NCBI RefSeq assembly: GCF_014202315.1
Contig: NZ_JACHGN010000010.1
Location: 124,001 to 188,000 of the forward strand
DNA: 64,000 nt
Reading direction: 5' to 3'
DNA from: Thermocatellispora tengchongensis
GTDB taxonomy: Bacteria; Actinomycetota; Actinomycetes; Streptosporangiales; Streptosporangiaceae
In this document: one piece after another, positions 49,889 to 59,149 of the stretch
How positions within the stretch are numbered: position 1 is the first letter of the stretch
Layout of the letters: each line of letters starts with the position of its first letter
Position numbers and translations under genes: made by a program
Notes under the pieces: generated by a model
Told to the model about the DNA's origin: nothing
The model's input: only the letters and a program-made list of their open reading frames with translations
Databases searched by the model: none

Positions 49889-51817
49889 CTACTTCGCGGT
49901 GAACCAGAGCGTGCTCTTCGCCATCTCCTTGGCCGGCCCCTCGGCCAGGGTGCGCACCGCCGTGCCCTCCAGGTCCACCAGGACGACCTTGGTGGTCTTC
50001 GCCCCGGTCATCGTGGCCATGTAGTGCCGGTCGTCGAGCCACCCGTTGAACCGCGAGCGGGTCGGCAGCGGCACCGTGGCGCGGCGGGCGCCGGTGGCGG
50101 CGTCCCACAGGCACAGCCCGATGTCCGGGGCCGGGCACTCGGTGGTGAACACCTCGCCGTGATCGGCGACGCTCGTCACGCCGGCCGGCGACAGGTCGCC
50201 CACGTTCCGGAACGAGCGCACCTCCGTGCCGTCCAGGCGGCGGAAGCGGACCGCGCCGTCGGCCGTCTGGTGCATCACCGTGCCGTCGGGGCCCCAGGCG
50301 TACGCGGCGGTGCCGGCGCCGGGGACGTTCCTGACGACGACCGAGCGGGCGGCCGGGTCCACCACGACGAATCCCGTCGTCACGTTGTCGCGGTAGACGG
50401 TGAGCAGGAGCCGCTGGTCGGTGTGCCAGCGCATGTCCGCGGCGTTGCCGGGCTTGTCGTCCACGCGGAGCTGCACCTCCTCGCCCCGGGCGCGGTCCAC
50501 GATCCTCAGCCTGCTGTAGTCGGTGCGGGTGAAGTTGGTGGTGGGCAGCGCGGCGACGTACGCGCCGCCGGGGGAGACGATCGGGAACTGGTAGGTGCCG
50601 AAGAAGGCGAACTCGCCCGTCTTGGGGTCGCGGACGTAGGACGGGGCGCCCGTGAACGTGTCGTCGCCGGCGCCGTACAGGGAGGAGGCCCACACCGGGT
50701 CCGCCGGGTTCTCGTGCAGCACGATGCCGGTGTCGGGGATGGGCGAGGTGACGGTCGAGGTGGCCGCCATCGGGCCGGACGACGGGGTGGGACGCGGCGC
50801 CGGCGGCGCGGAGGAGCTCGGGGGACCGGCAGTGGAGCCGGACAGGTGGTACGCCACGCCGCCGCCCGCCGCGACCAGGGCCAGCGCCGCGGCGGCGGCC
50901 ACGTACGCGCGGCGGCGCCGGGGCCGGGGAGGCGCGGGCGAGGGCGGGGTGGCCACCGCCTCGCCCGCGGCGAGCAGGTCCTGCTGCGGAACCGGATGGC
51001 CGAGCAGCGTCAGCAGCGCCTGCGACGCCGTCGGCCGCTCGCCCGGGTTCTTGGCCAGGCACCGCGCGACCAGCTCGCGCAGGTCGCCGTCCAGGCCGCC
51101 GTCCGGGGCGCCGAGGTCCGGCTCTGCGGACAGGATGCGGTTGATCACCACGGGCAGGTCGCCCGAGCCGAACGGCGGCCGGCCCGTCGCCGCGGCCACG
51201 ATCGTGGACGCCCAGGAGAACATGTCCGCGGGCGCGCCCGAGCCGCCGATCGTGAACTGCTCCGGCGCCATGTACGGCGGCGTGCCCACGATGTGCTCGC
51301 CGGTGAGCTCGCTCACGTCCAGGCCGCGCGCGATGCCGAAGTCGATCACCCGCGGGCCGTCCCTGCTGAGCAGCACGTTGCCCGGCTTGAAGTCGCGGTG
51401 CACCACGCCCGCCTGGTGGATCGCGGCCAGCGCGGTCAGCGTGCCCAGCGCGAGCCGGCGCAGCTCCGCCCCGCGCAACCGCCCCCGCTCGGAGATCACC
51501 TCCGAGAGCGAAGGGCCGTCCACGTACTCGCTGACGATGTACGGCAGCCCGTTCAGCTCGCCGGTCTCCAGCACGCCGGCGGTGCAGAACGCCTTCACCC
51601 GCCGGGTCAGCTCGATCTCCCGCCGGAAGTCGCCCAGCGAGCCCTCCTCGCCCAGCCCCGGGCCGTACCGCAGCATCTTGACCGCGACCCGCATGCCGCC
51701 GGGCCCCTCGCCCAGGTAGACGACGCCCTGGCCGCCCTCGCCGATCCGGCCCAGGATGCGGTAGCCGGCCACCTCGGCCGGGTCGCCCCCGAGCAGCGGC
51801 TTCGTCCGCGTCGCCAT
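49889..51817 (-). CDS. Serine/threonine protein kinase with extracytoplasmic sensor domain
   Basis: A 642-residue membrane kinase. The kinase domain (~18-275) has Gly loop GRIGEGGQGVVYLG, Lys47, HRD Asp142 (VVHRDFKPGN), DFG Asp159 and APE at 184-186, so it should be active. A Pro/Arg-rich juxtamembrane stretch (~290-303) precedes the transmembrane helix (~304-324). The outside part (~370-642) has repeated beta-strand blades (KTGEFAFFGTYQFPIVSPGGAY; RLDGTEVRSFRNV) like a propeller. ATG 51817 shares one base with the stop of the pseudokinase gene, so the two are translated together. Confidence 0.93.
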   Translation of the reverse strand: MATRTKPLLGGDPAEVAGYRILGRIGEGGQGVVYLGEGPGGMRVAVKMLRYGPGLGEEGSLGDFRREIELTRRVKAFCTAGVLETGELNGLPYIVSEYVDGPSLSEVISERGRLRGAELRRLALGTLTALAAIHQAGVVHRDFKPGNVLLSRDGPRVIDFGIARGLDVSELTGEHIVGTPPYMAPEQFTIGGSGAPADMFSWASTIVAAATGRPPFGSGDLPVVINRILSAEPDLGAPDGGLDGDLRELVARCLAKNPGERPTASQALLTLLGHPVPQQDLLAAGEAVATPPSPAPPRPRRRRAYVAAAAALALVAAGGGVAYHLSGSTAGPPSSSAPPAPRPTPSSGPMAATSTVTSPIPDTGIVLHENPADPVWASSLYGAGDDTFTGAPSYVRDPKTGEFAFFGTYQFPIVSPGGAYVAALPTTNFTRTDYSRLRIVDRARGEEVQLRVDDKPGNAADMRWHTDQRLLLTVYRDNVTTGFVVVDPAARSVVVRNVPGAGTAAYAWGPDGTVMHQTADGAVRFRRLDGTEVRSFRNVGDLSPAGVTSVADHGEVFTTECPAPDIGLCLWDAATGARRATVPLPTRSRFNGWLDDRHYMATMTGAKTTKVVLVDLEGTAVRTLAEGPAKEMAKSTLWFTAK

Positions 51818-53784
51818 CAGCGCACCACGGGCGCCCACTGGAGGGAGGCGCTGAGAGGATCGACGTCCGCGAGCACCCGGGCGACGTCGCCGGTGAAGTC
51901 CACGATCCGGACCTCGCCCTCCCTCCTGTCCTTCTTGCCCTTGCCGGGCTGGTGAATGAGGAGGTGGTTCTCATCGAACCAGCCGAGCAGGCCCGCCTCA
52001 CTGCTGATCTTCGGCACGGTCGCCCTGCGCACACCGGTGTCGGCGTTCCATACGCACAGGTCCTCCCCGTTCGGGCAGACGGTGAGGAACTGCTTGCCGG
52101 AGGGCGAATACCAGTCGGGGGCGCGCGGCGGCCGGCCCACCCAGTGCATGCTCCGGACCACCTGCCCGGACAGGTTGTAGAACTCCATCCCGTACGACTT
52201 GCCGTTGCCGTAGCCCCGCACGATCGTGCCATCCGGGGTGAAGGCGTAGGTCAGCCGGATGTCGTCGTGGTACTCGGCCTCCACCACCGTGGCCTTCTTC
52301 GTCGTCACGTCGATCAGGGCGAAGCCGGTGATCCGTTCCCGCTTCTCGTCGGTCACCGACAGCAGCAGCCGCCTGCTGTCGCGCGACCAGACCGGGAACC
52401 AGGTCTGCTGCGGCTTCTTGACCGTCGTCACGGTGAACTTCTCACCGGTGGCGAGGTTGGTGAAGTTGACCTGGTCCATGTCGGAGCCCTGGAACTTCAG
52501 CCACGGGTTCAGCGCCACCCACCTGCCGTCGGGCGACAGTGACGGCTCCTCACCCAGGCCGACGGCTTTGAACTTGCCGGACGGCTCGCGTACGAACGCG
52601 TTGAAGGGCGCCTTGGCCTGCAAGTACGCGGCCAGGTGTACCGCGTCGTCCGGATGCTCGTGCAGCATGACGCCGATGTCGGGCAGCTTGGTGTTCGTGG
52701 CGGGCGTCGGCGCGACCGACGCGAACGGGGCCTGGGTGAAGCCGGGCGTGATCGGCGGCGCGGACGTGATCACCGGGCCGCTGGGCGACGCGCTCGGAGC
52801 GGCCGCGACCGGCCCCTCCCGTCCGGTCAGGGTGTAGACGGTGCCCCCGGTGAGCACGCCCCCCGCCAGGAACGCGACCACGGCCACCAGCACCACGCCC
52901 ATCCGCCGCACCGGCGCCGTGGTGGTGGCGCCCCGCGGCGGCGGCAGGTCGTACGCGGGGCCGGAGGGCGGCGGCAGCGCGGCGCTCACCGATCCGGTGA
53001 GGAAGCCGGTCTCGCCGACCAGCCGCAGCAGGGCCTCGCTCGCCGAGGGCCGCCGGGCCGGGTCCTTGGCCAGGCAGGCGAGCACCAGCCCGCGCAGGTC
53101 GCCCAGTTCGGGCAGGTCGGGCTCGGCGTTCATGATTTTGTTCACCGTGCCCGCCATCGAGCCGCCGTCGAACGGCGAGCGGCCGGAGGCGGCGTACGCG
53201 ATGGTGGCGGCCCAGGAGAACATGTCCGCGGCCGGCTCGATCTCGCGGCCCTGCAACCGCTCCGGCGCGGTGAAGGCGGGGACGTCCACCTTGCGGGTCG
53301 TGGCCGCGCCGGTGGCCTGCACCGCCCGCGCCACGCCGAAGTTGATCACTCTTGGCCCGTCGGGCCCGAGCACGACGTTGTCCGGCCCGATGTCGCCGTG
53401 GACCACCCCCGTCTGGTGGATCGCCACCAGCGCCGTGGCCGTGCCCACCGCGAACCGGTGCAGCGCCGCGTCCCGCAGCAGCTCGCCCGCCTCGGCGGCG
53501 GCGCGCAAGGTGGGCCCGTCGATGTACTCGCTGACGACGTACGGCCGGCCGTCCTGCGTGCCCGAGTCCAGGATCTGCGCGGTGCAGAACGCCGACGCCC
53601 CCTGCAGCGGCTCGATCACCCGCATGAACCGTTCGGGGTCGGCGTCGGGGTGTAACAACTTGATGACCACCCGCTCACCGCCGGGCTGCTGGCCCAGGTA
53701 TGTGGTATCCCCTAATCGCCCGATCAGCCGGTAAGAACCCACTTCAGCGGGATCTACATCCCGTAAGGGCTGCATTTCCGGCAT
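51817..53784 (-). CDS. Predicted pseudokinase with extracytoplasmic propeller-like domain
   Basis: A 655-residue paralogue of the adjacent kinase with a damaged active site. The Gly loop is shortened ([10 protein letters not shown] instead of GxGxxGxVY). The HRD motif is HGD (129-131) and the loop Lys is Gly133. DFG is NFG (Asn148), losing the Mg-binding Asp. Lys42 and Asn136 remain. Domain order is the same: kinase fold ~15-260, linker, transmembrane ~296-318, outside domain ~360-655 ([18 protein letters not shown]-type blades). It is probably an allosteric partner or ATP-independent scaffold for the downstream kinase. ATG 53784 has GAGGAG at 8 nt. Confidence 0.9.
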   Translation of the reverse strand: MPEMQPLRDVDPAEVGSYRLIGRLGDTTYLGQQPGGERVVIKLLHPDADPERFMRVIEPLQGASAFCTAQILDSGTQDGRPYVVSEYIDGPTLRAAAEAGELLRDAALHRFAVGTATALVAIHQTGVVHGDIGPDNVVLGPDGPRVINFGVARAVQATGAATTRKVDVPAFTAPERLQGREIEPAADMFSWAATIAYAASGRSPFDGGSMAGTVNKIMNAEPDLPELGDLRGLVLACLAKDPARRPSASEALLRLVGETGFLTGSVSAALPPPSGPAYDLPPPRGATTTAPVRRMGVVLVAVVAFLAGGVLTGGTVYTLTGREGPVAAAPSASPSGPVITSAPPITPGFTQAPFASVAPTPATNTKLPDIGVMLHEHPDDAVHLAAYLQAKAPFNAFVREPSGKFKAVGLGEEPSLSPDGRWVALNPWLKFQGSDMDQVNFTNLATGEKFTVTTVKKPQQTWFPVWSRDSRRLLLSVTDEKRERITGFALIDVTTKKATVVEAEYHDDIRLTYAFTPDGTIVRGYGNGKSYGMEFYNLSGQVVRSMHWVGRPPRAPDWYSPSGKQFLTVCPNGEDLCVWNADTGVRRATVPKISSEAGLLGWFDENHLLIHQPGKGKKDRREGEVRIVDFTGDVARVLADVDPLSASLQWAPVVR

Positions 53785-53883
53785 TTCCGGTTCTCCTCCC
53801 CAGGAGTTCAGCCCACCCGTAGATCATCAATTATGAGCAGTCCGCGGGTCGAATTGCAGGGGTTCACCCCTCACACTGGCGTT

Positions 53884-55287
53884 ATGCGGGACTTCGATGT
53901 TCTTGTGCTCGGCTCCGGGCCGGGCGGCCAGAAGGCGGCCATCGCCGCGGCCAAGCTGGAGCGACGCGTCGCCATCGTCGAACGTCGCAACATGATCGGC
54001 GGCGTCTGCATCAACACCGGAACGATCCCCTCCAAGACCCTCCGCGAGGCCGTCCTCTACCTCACCGGCCTCAACCAGCGCGAGATGTACGGCCAGAGCT
54101 ACCGCGTAAAGGACGACATCACGGTGGCCGACTTAGGCATCCGCACCCAGCACGTCGTGGGCCGCGAGATCGACGTCATCCGCAGCCAGCTCGCCCGCAA
54201 CCACGTCACCGTACTCACCGGCACCGGCCGCTTTCTCGACCCGCACACCGTAGGCGTCGTGGACGAGCACGAGCGCGAGGTCAAGGTCACCGCAGAGAAG
54301 ATCATAATCGCCACCGGCACCCGCCCCGCCCGCCCCGACACCGTCGAGTTCGACGACCACACCGTGATCGACTCCGACGGCATCCTGTCCATGCGCGAGG
54401 TCCCCGAGTCGATGGTCGTGGTCGGGGCCGGAGTGATCGGCATCGAGTACGCCTCCATGTTCGCCGCCCTGGGCACCAAGGTCACCGTCGTGGAACGGCG
54501 CGACCGCATGCTCGACTTCTGCGACCTGGAGGTCGTCGAGGCCCTGAAGTACCACCTGCGCGACCTCGCCGTGACGTTCCGCTTCGGCGAGACCGTCGCC
54601 GCCGTACAGCGCCGCCCCAAAGGCGCGCTGACCCTCCTGGAGAGCGGCAAGAAGATCCCCGCGTCCACCGTCATGTACTCCGCCGGCCGCCACGGCATGA
54701 CCGGCGAGCTCGACCTGGAGGCCGCCGGCCTGACCGCCGACGCCCGCGGCCGCATCCAGGTCGACAAGGACTACCGCACCGAGGTCCCGCACATCTACGC
54801 CGTAGGCGACGTCATCGGCTTCCCCAGCCTCGCCGCCACCTCCATGGAACAGGGCCGCATAGCCGCCCACCACGCCTGCGACGAACCCCTGCGCGGCATC
54901 CACCACCTCCAGCCGATCGGCATCTACACCATCCCCGAGATCAGCTTCATCGGCCGCACCGAGGACGAGCTGACCCAGCAGCAGGTCCCCTTCGAGGTCG
55001 GCGTCTCCCGCTACCGCGAACTGGCCAGAGGCCAGATCATCGGCGACACGTACGGCATGCTGAAACTCCTGGTCAGCCCCGAGACCCGCAAACTGCTGGG
55101 CGTCCACGTCTTCGGCACGGGCGCCACCGAACTGCTGCACATCGGCCAGGCGGTGATGGGCTGCGAAGGCACCATCGACTACCTGGTGGACGCCGTCTTC
55201 AACTACCCCACCCTGGCCGAGTCCTACAAGGTGGCCGCCCTGGACGCCATGAACAAGATACGAAGAGTAGAACGCTGGGAGCTGTGA
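53884..55287 (+). CDS. sthA: Soluble pyridine nucleotide transhydrogenase (Si-specific)
   Basis: A 467-residue flavoprotein of the disulfide reductase superfamily. FAD site GSGPGG (10-15), second nucleotide site [14 protein letters not shown], and C-terminal dimer domain. The redox disulfide motif CxxxxC is replaced by CINTGT (Cys42, second Cys is Thr47), the hallmark of SthA. It moves hydride between NADH/NAD and NADPH/NADP to balance cofactors. ATG 53884 ([15 protein letters not shown]) fits the family start; an in-frame ATG at 53833 would add 17 residues. It is divergent from the pseudokinase gene. Confidence 0.93.
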   Translation: MRDFDVLVLGSGPGGQKAAIAAAKLERRVAIVERRNMIGGVCINTGTIPSKTLREAVLYLTGLNQREMYGQSYRVKDDITVADLGIRTQHVVGREIDVIRSQLARNHVTVLTGTGRFLDPHTVGVVDEHEREVKVTAEKIIIATGTRPARPDTVEFDDHTVIDSDGILSMREVPESMVVVGAGVIGIEYASMFAALGTKVTVVERRDRMLDFCDLEVVEALKYHLRDLAVTFRFGETVAAVQRRPKGALTLLESGKKIPASTVMYSAGRHGMTGELDLEAAGLTADARGRIQVDKDYRTEVPHIYAVGDVIGFPSLAATSMEQGRIAAHHACDEPLRGIHHLQPIGIYTIPEISFIGRTEDELTQQQVPFEVGVSRYRELARGQIIGDTYGMLKLLVSPETRKLLGVHVFGTGATELLHIGQAVMGCEGTIDYLVDAVFNYPTLAESYKVAALDAMNKIRRVERWEL

Positions 55288-55510
55288 ACTCCCGCGTGCG
55301 ATGGCACGGCCGCGCATCGGCAAAAGGCTGCTGACCCACCCGCCACCCCCCGCCCCACCGGGCGAGCCCCTCAGACCCGCCGTGGCTGAGCCCAGCGGAG
55401 GCGCGCGGACGAAGATCGCGGCCTGAACGCCCGGCCGTGCATCGCCACCCCCGTGGCCTGGCACCGGCCGCACCACGGGGTGGTTCCGGCCGGCTGATTT
55501 CGCCGCCGGC

Positions 55511-55693
55511 GACAAGGACTGGCTGCGCCGGTTGATGCCCGCTTATGTTCCCGAGCCGAACCGGCCGAGGGGTATGGTCGCTGCTCAAGCGCCATTGCCG
55601 TGCTTCTACGCCGCCGATGTCGACGCCCTGGTCCGCATCGGCAAACGTGAGTTGAAAAAGACCCGGCTCAGGACGCATTTTCTCACAGGTTGC
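55511..55693 (+). pseudogene. Frameshifted C-terminal remnant of an IS630-type (DDE_3) transposase
   Basis: Frame A reads DKDWLRRLMPAYVPEPNRPRG, frame B continues VWSLLKRHC from 55572, then frame A resumes FYAADVDALVRIGKRELKKT from 55604. Together these follow the transposase pattern DWL..LPAYAPELNPVEGVWSxLKR..LdaLv..vK.rLkr.qyR. Two compensating indels and loss of the catalytic Glu show decay. The rest of the 672-bp gap (55288-55959) holds no clear gene. Confidence 0.6.
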
Positions 55694-55959
55694 CCGATGT
55701 GCGCCGACTGCCCATTCAACCGCGGTGAACGCACGGTCTTCCTCTACGAGTTCAACTGTGTACCTGGAGTTGGGGCCGCCGGAGACCGAATGTGCAGTTG
55801 ATGTTCGTTACCGCCTATGTTAAATCTATCCCTTCGCCGCTAGGTGTGTGAGCGCGGACGCAACCGAAACCACCGGCTCTGGCTCAACGGAGACTGCGTG
55901 ACCGCGCCGGACATCGAGGCAGGCCCCTGACCGATGCTCTCGGCGGATATCGACACACG

Positions 55960-56526
55960 GTGTCCCCCGGAGCTGAGTCGGCGGCGGCCTACTTCGCCGC
56001 TGACCGGGAGCTGGTGATCCCGGCGTCCACGGCCTCCGGATCGGTCGCGATGGCCAGCATGCTGTACACGGCGTTCCCGTTCGCCGTGCTGGTCGCGGTC
56101 AGCCTGCACAGCTCCATGGCCTCCCTGGAACAGGCCGCCACAGCGGTACTGAGGCGGGCGGAACTCGTCCACCTGGCGTTCCTCACCGTGCTGTCCTGCA
56201 CGCTCTTCGCCGCGGCCACGTACGCCGGAGGCAGCCATGTCACCGCGGGGACGCTGGCGGAGGCGGTCCGCAACGTCCTGCTCTTCCTCGGGCTCGGGCT
56301 GATCTCGGCCCGGCTGTTCGGGCGGGCGCTGGCCTGGGGGCTGCCCCTGGCCGATTTCGTGGTGGTCGGGTACTGGGGCGCCCACGGCGGTGGCGTCCCC
56401 CGCTGGTGGGCGTGGCAGTTCCACTCCTACGCCAGCTCGATCGCCTGGATCGGGACGCTGATCATGCTGGCCGCCGGGGTGGCCGCGCTGTGGTTCCTGC
56501 CCCGGCGGCGTGCCTTTCCGGTCTAG
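55960..56526 (+). CDS. Integral membrane protein, unknown (possibly N-terminally truncated)
   Basis: A 188-residue hydrophobic protein with about five transmembrane segments (around 30-50, 68-90, 98-118, 122-142, 160-180). GTG 55960 is the only usable start after an in-frame stop at 55849-55851; the frame is open between them (GGYRHT before the start), so an original N-terminus may have been lost to the nearby transposase remnant. It has no ribosome site. The sequence ELVIPASTASGSVAMASMLYTAFPFAVLVAVSL is not a family I recognise. Confidence 0.6.
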   Translation: MSPGAESAAAYFAADRELVIPASTASGSVAMASMLYTAFPFAVLVAVSLHSSMASLEQAATAVLRRAELVHLAFLTVLSCTLFAAATYAGGSHVTAGTLAEAVRNVLLFLGLGLISARLFGRALAWGLPLADFVVVGYWGAHGGGVPRWWAWQFHSYASSIAWIGTLIMLAAGVAALWFLPRRRAFPV

Positions 56527-56636
56527 ATCGCCTCTGAAATCCGAGCAGGAGTATTGAAGACGCGCCTGTGCGGGGGTGGGTGGGGGGAATACGATCCTTT
56601 CGCCGGATTTGATCCCATGATGCAGGGGTGCTCCGT

Positions 56637-58232
56637 ATGGCGAATCGGCGGTTGGTCGCGTTGCTGGCGGCGGCCGGGGCGATTGTCGCGTTCGGGGTGT
56701 ACGGGCTGGCGTGTGCGCCCGGGGCCGCGGTGGTGGGGAGGCCGGAGGCGGGGCCGTCGGAGGCGCAGGAGGAGGAGCCTGAGAGCGCGGCCACGGTCGC
56801 GCGTACGCCGTCGCCCTCGCCTTCCCCGACTCCTACGCTGGGGGCGCGGGAGGTGGCGGCGGCGTACTTCGCGGCCTGGCAGGTCGGGGATCTGGCGGCG
56901 ATGGCGGGGATGGTGACCGACGCGCCGGGAGACTTCGTGGAGCGGCATCGGCGGTTCGACGCCGACCTGCGCGTGCGGTCGTTGCTGATCACGCCGGGGG
57001 CGCTCCGGGAGAACGGGCCCGACTCCGCCGAGATGCCCTTCGAGGGGGTGCGGGAGGTGGACGGGCTGGGGCGGTGGCCGTTCTCGTCGGTGTTGCGGCT
57101 GGGGCGGCGTACGGGCGCGTGGAAGGTGGTGTGGGCGCCGGAGACGATGCATCCGTCGCTGGCGGGCGGGGGCGGCCTGAAGATCGTGGAGACGCCCGTA
57201 CGGCGGCCGGCCACGCTGACCATGGAGGGGACGCCGTTCCCCCGTGACAGCCGGGCCGGCGACTACGTGACCGGGCTGGACGGCATGGCGGTGGACCTGG
57301 CGCTGGAGGAGGAGCCGTCGGGAAAGGTGCTGCTGCAGTCGCCCGCGCCCACCCCGGCCACGCGGCGGACCACCATCTCGCAGCCGGTGCAGGCGGCGGC
57401 AGCGCGGGCGCTGGACGGGCTGGCGCGGCGGGCGGCGATCGTGGCGGTGGACGTCGGGAGCCGGGAGGTGCGGGCCGTCGCCGACACGCTGGGCGGCAAG
57501 GGGGCGTTCAACGGGCTGTATCCGCCCGGGTCCACGTTCAAGACGGTCACGGCGGCGGCGCTGCTGCGCACCGGGCTCACGGCCGACTCGCCGGTGGCCT
57601 GTCCCGCCACGTACACCCTGCCCAACGGGCGGACCTTCACCAACGCCGACGCCACCGACCACGGCACCGTCTCGCTGGCGGCGGCGTTCGCGCTGTCGTG
57701 CAACACGACCTTCGCCCAGCAGGCGTACGAGCGGCTGCAAGGCGACCTGCTGCGGGCGGAGGCCGCCGGCCGGTTCGGGTTCCGGGTGAAGCCGGGGCTC
57801 AGCTCGTGCCGGATCGCGCCCGCGCCGGACGCCGACGCGCTCGGGGCCGACGCGATCGGGCAGAACTCGGTGCAGGCCAGCCCGCTGTGCATGGCGGAGG
57901 TGGCGGCGGCGGTGGCGAGCGGGGTGTGGCGGCCGGCGAGCATGGGGGAGCCGGGCGGGGAGGCGGCGCCCGAGGTGCCGCTGGACGAGGGCATGGTGGC
58001 CGGCTTGCGCGCGATGATGCGCGCCGTGGTCACCGAGGGAACGGCCGCCCGGGTCGGCCTGCCGCCCGGCACCGCCGGGAAGACCGGGACCGCCGAGGTC
58101 GCCGGGCAGCAGTCGCACGGGTGGTTCATCGGGTACCGGGGCACGCTGGCGTTCGCGGTGTTCGTGCAGAACGGGGGGAGCGGAGCCTCCTCGGCCGCGC
58201 CCATCGCGGCCAAGTTCCTCAAGGCCCTCTAA
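56637..58232 (+). CDS. Class B penicillin-binding protein with MecA-like N-terminal domain
   Basis: A 531-residue cell-wall transpeptidase. An N-terminal hydrophobic segment (~5-25, ending GLAC, a weak lipobox) is followed by a Pro/Ser linker and an NTF2/MecA_N-like domain (~70-175). The transpeptidase domain (~262-531) has Ser299-x-x-Lys302 (STFK), Ser354-Cys-Asn356 and Lys482-Thr-Gly484. It cross-links peptidoglycan outside the membrane; MecA_N proteins often have low beta-lactam affinity. ATG 56637 lies 8 nt after CAGGGG. It overlaps the convergent permease gene by 4 bp. Confidence 0.93.
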   Translation: MANRRLVALLAAAGAIVAFGVYGLACAPGAAVVGRPEAGPSEAQEEEPESAATVARTPSPSPSPTPTLGAREVAAAYFAAWQVGDLAAMAGMVTDAPGDFVERHRRFDADLRVRSLLITPGALRENGPDSAEMPFEGVREVDGLGRWPFSSVLRLGRRTGAWKVVWAPETMHPSLAGGGGLKIVETPVRRPATLTMEGTPFPRDSRAGDYVTGLDGMAVDLALEEEPSGKVLLQSPAPTPATRRTTISQPVQAAAARALDGLARRAAIVAVDVGSREVRAVADTLGGKGAFNGLYPPGSTFKTVTAAALLRTGLTADSPVACPATYTLPNGRTFTNADATDHGTVSLAAAFALSCNTTFAQQAYERLQGDLLRAEAAGRFGFRVKPGLSSCRIAPAPDADALGADAIGQNSVQASPLCMAEVAAAVASGVWRPASMGEPGGEAAPEVPLDEGMVAGLRAMMRAVVTEGTAARVGLPPGTAGKTGTAEVAGQQSHGWFIGYRGTLAFAVFVQNGGSGASSAAPIAAKFLKAL

Positions 58233-59149
58233 CCCTTCACGGCGCCGATCACCACGCCTTTCGTGAAGTGCTTCTGCACGAAGGGGTAGATGAACAGCAC
58301 CGGGATCATGGCCACGACGACGATGGCCATCTGCACGGCCAGGCTCGGCGGCAGGTTCTGCCCGGCCACGATGCTCTCGCCGCTCTGCCCGGCGTAGATG
58401 GACTGGCCCTGCAGCACGTACTGGCGCAGCACGAGCTGCAGCGGCCACATGCTGGTGTCGTTGAGGTACAGCACGGCGTTGAAGAACGCGTTCCAGTAGC
58501 CCACGGCGTAGAACAGGCCGATCACGGCGGTGACGCCCTTGGACATCGGCAGCACGATGCGCCACAGGATGCGGAACTCGCCCGCGCCGTCGATACGGGC
58601 GCTGTCCATGATCTCCCGTGGGATGTTCATGAAGAACGCCCGCATCACGACCAGGTTGAACGCCCATACCGCGCTGGGCAGGATCAGGGCCCAGTACGTG
58701 TCGATCAGCCCGAGGGAGCTGACCACCAGGTAGCTGGGGATCATGCCGGGGACGAACAGGAAGGTGAGCAGGATCAGGAACAGGATCGGGCGGTGCAGCA
58801 GCGAGCCCGTCCTGGACAGGCCGTAGGCCGCCAGGACCGTGACGGCGAGGCTGATCGCGGTACCCACCCCGGTGACGCCCAGGCTGACCAGCACGGCGCG
58901 GGTCACCACGCCGCCCGCGAACAGCTCCCGGTACGCCGCGAAGGACAGATGCCCGGGGGAGGGGCGGGTGACCAGGCCGCCGGCGGCCGAGACCGCCTCC
59001 TGGGTGGACAGGCTGGTCAGCGTCACCATGTAGAGGGGGAACAGGATCGCCGCGGCGATCAGGGTCAGCACGGCGGCCTTGGCCGCCCTTCCGGCCGGTG
59101 ACGGGCGCTCGGCCCAGGCCGGGATCGTCCGGTACGCGCGTGTCGTCAT
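58229..59149 (-). CDS. Sugar ABC transporter permease, LplC type
   Basis: A 306-residue permease with six helices. It shows the LplC/YtcP-type sequence TFLFVPGMIPSYLVVSSLGLIDTYWALILP and EAA-like loop IMDSARIDGAGEFRILWRIVLPMSKG. The end KHFTKGVVIGAVKG is typical. ATG 59149 overlaps the stop of the partner permease (ATGA). It is third in the operon after the lipoprotein and LplB-type permease. Such systems import complex oligosaccharides. Confidence 0.92.
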   Translation of the reverse strand: MTTRAYRTIPAWAERPSPAGRAAKAAVLTLIAAAILFPLYMVTLTSLSTQEAVSAAGGLVTRPSPGHLSFAAYRELFAGGVVTRAVLVSLGVTGVGTAISLAVTVLAAYGLSRTGSLLHRPILFLILLTFLFVPGMIPSYLVVSSLGLIDTYWALILPSAVWAFNLVVMRAFFMNIPREIMDSARIDGAGEFRILWRIVLPMSKGVTAVIGLFYAVGYWNAFFNAVLYLNDTSMWPLQLVLRQYVLQGQSIYAGQSGESIVAGQNLPPSLAVQMAIVVVAMIPVLFIYPFVQKHFTKGVVIGAVKG

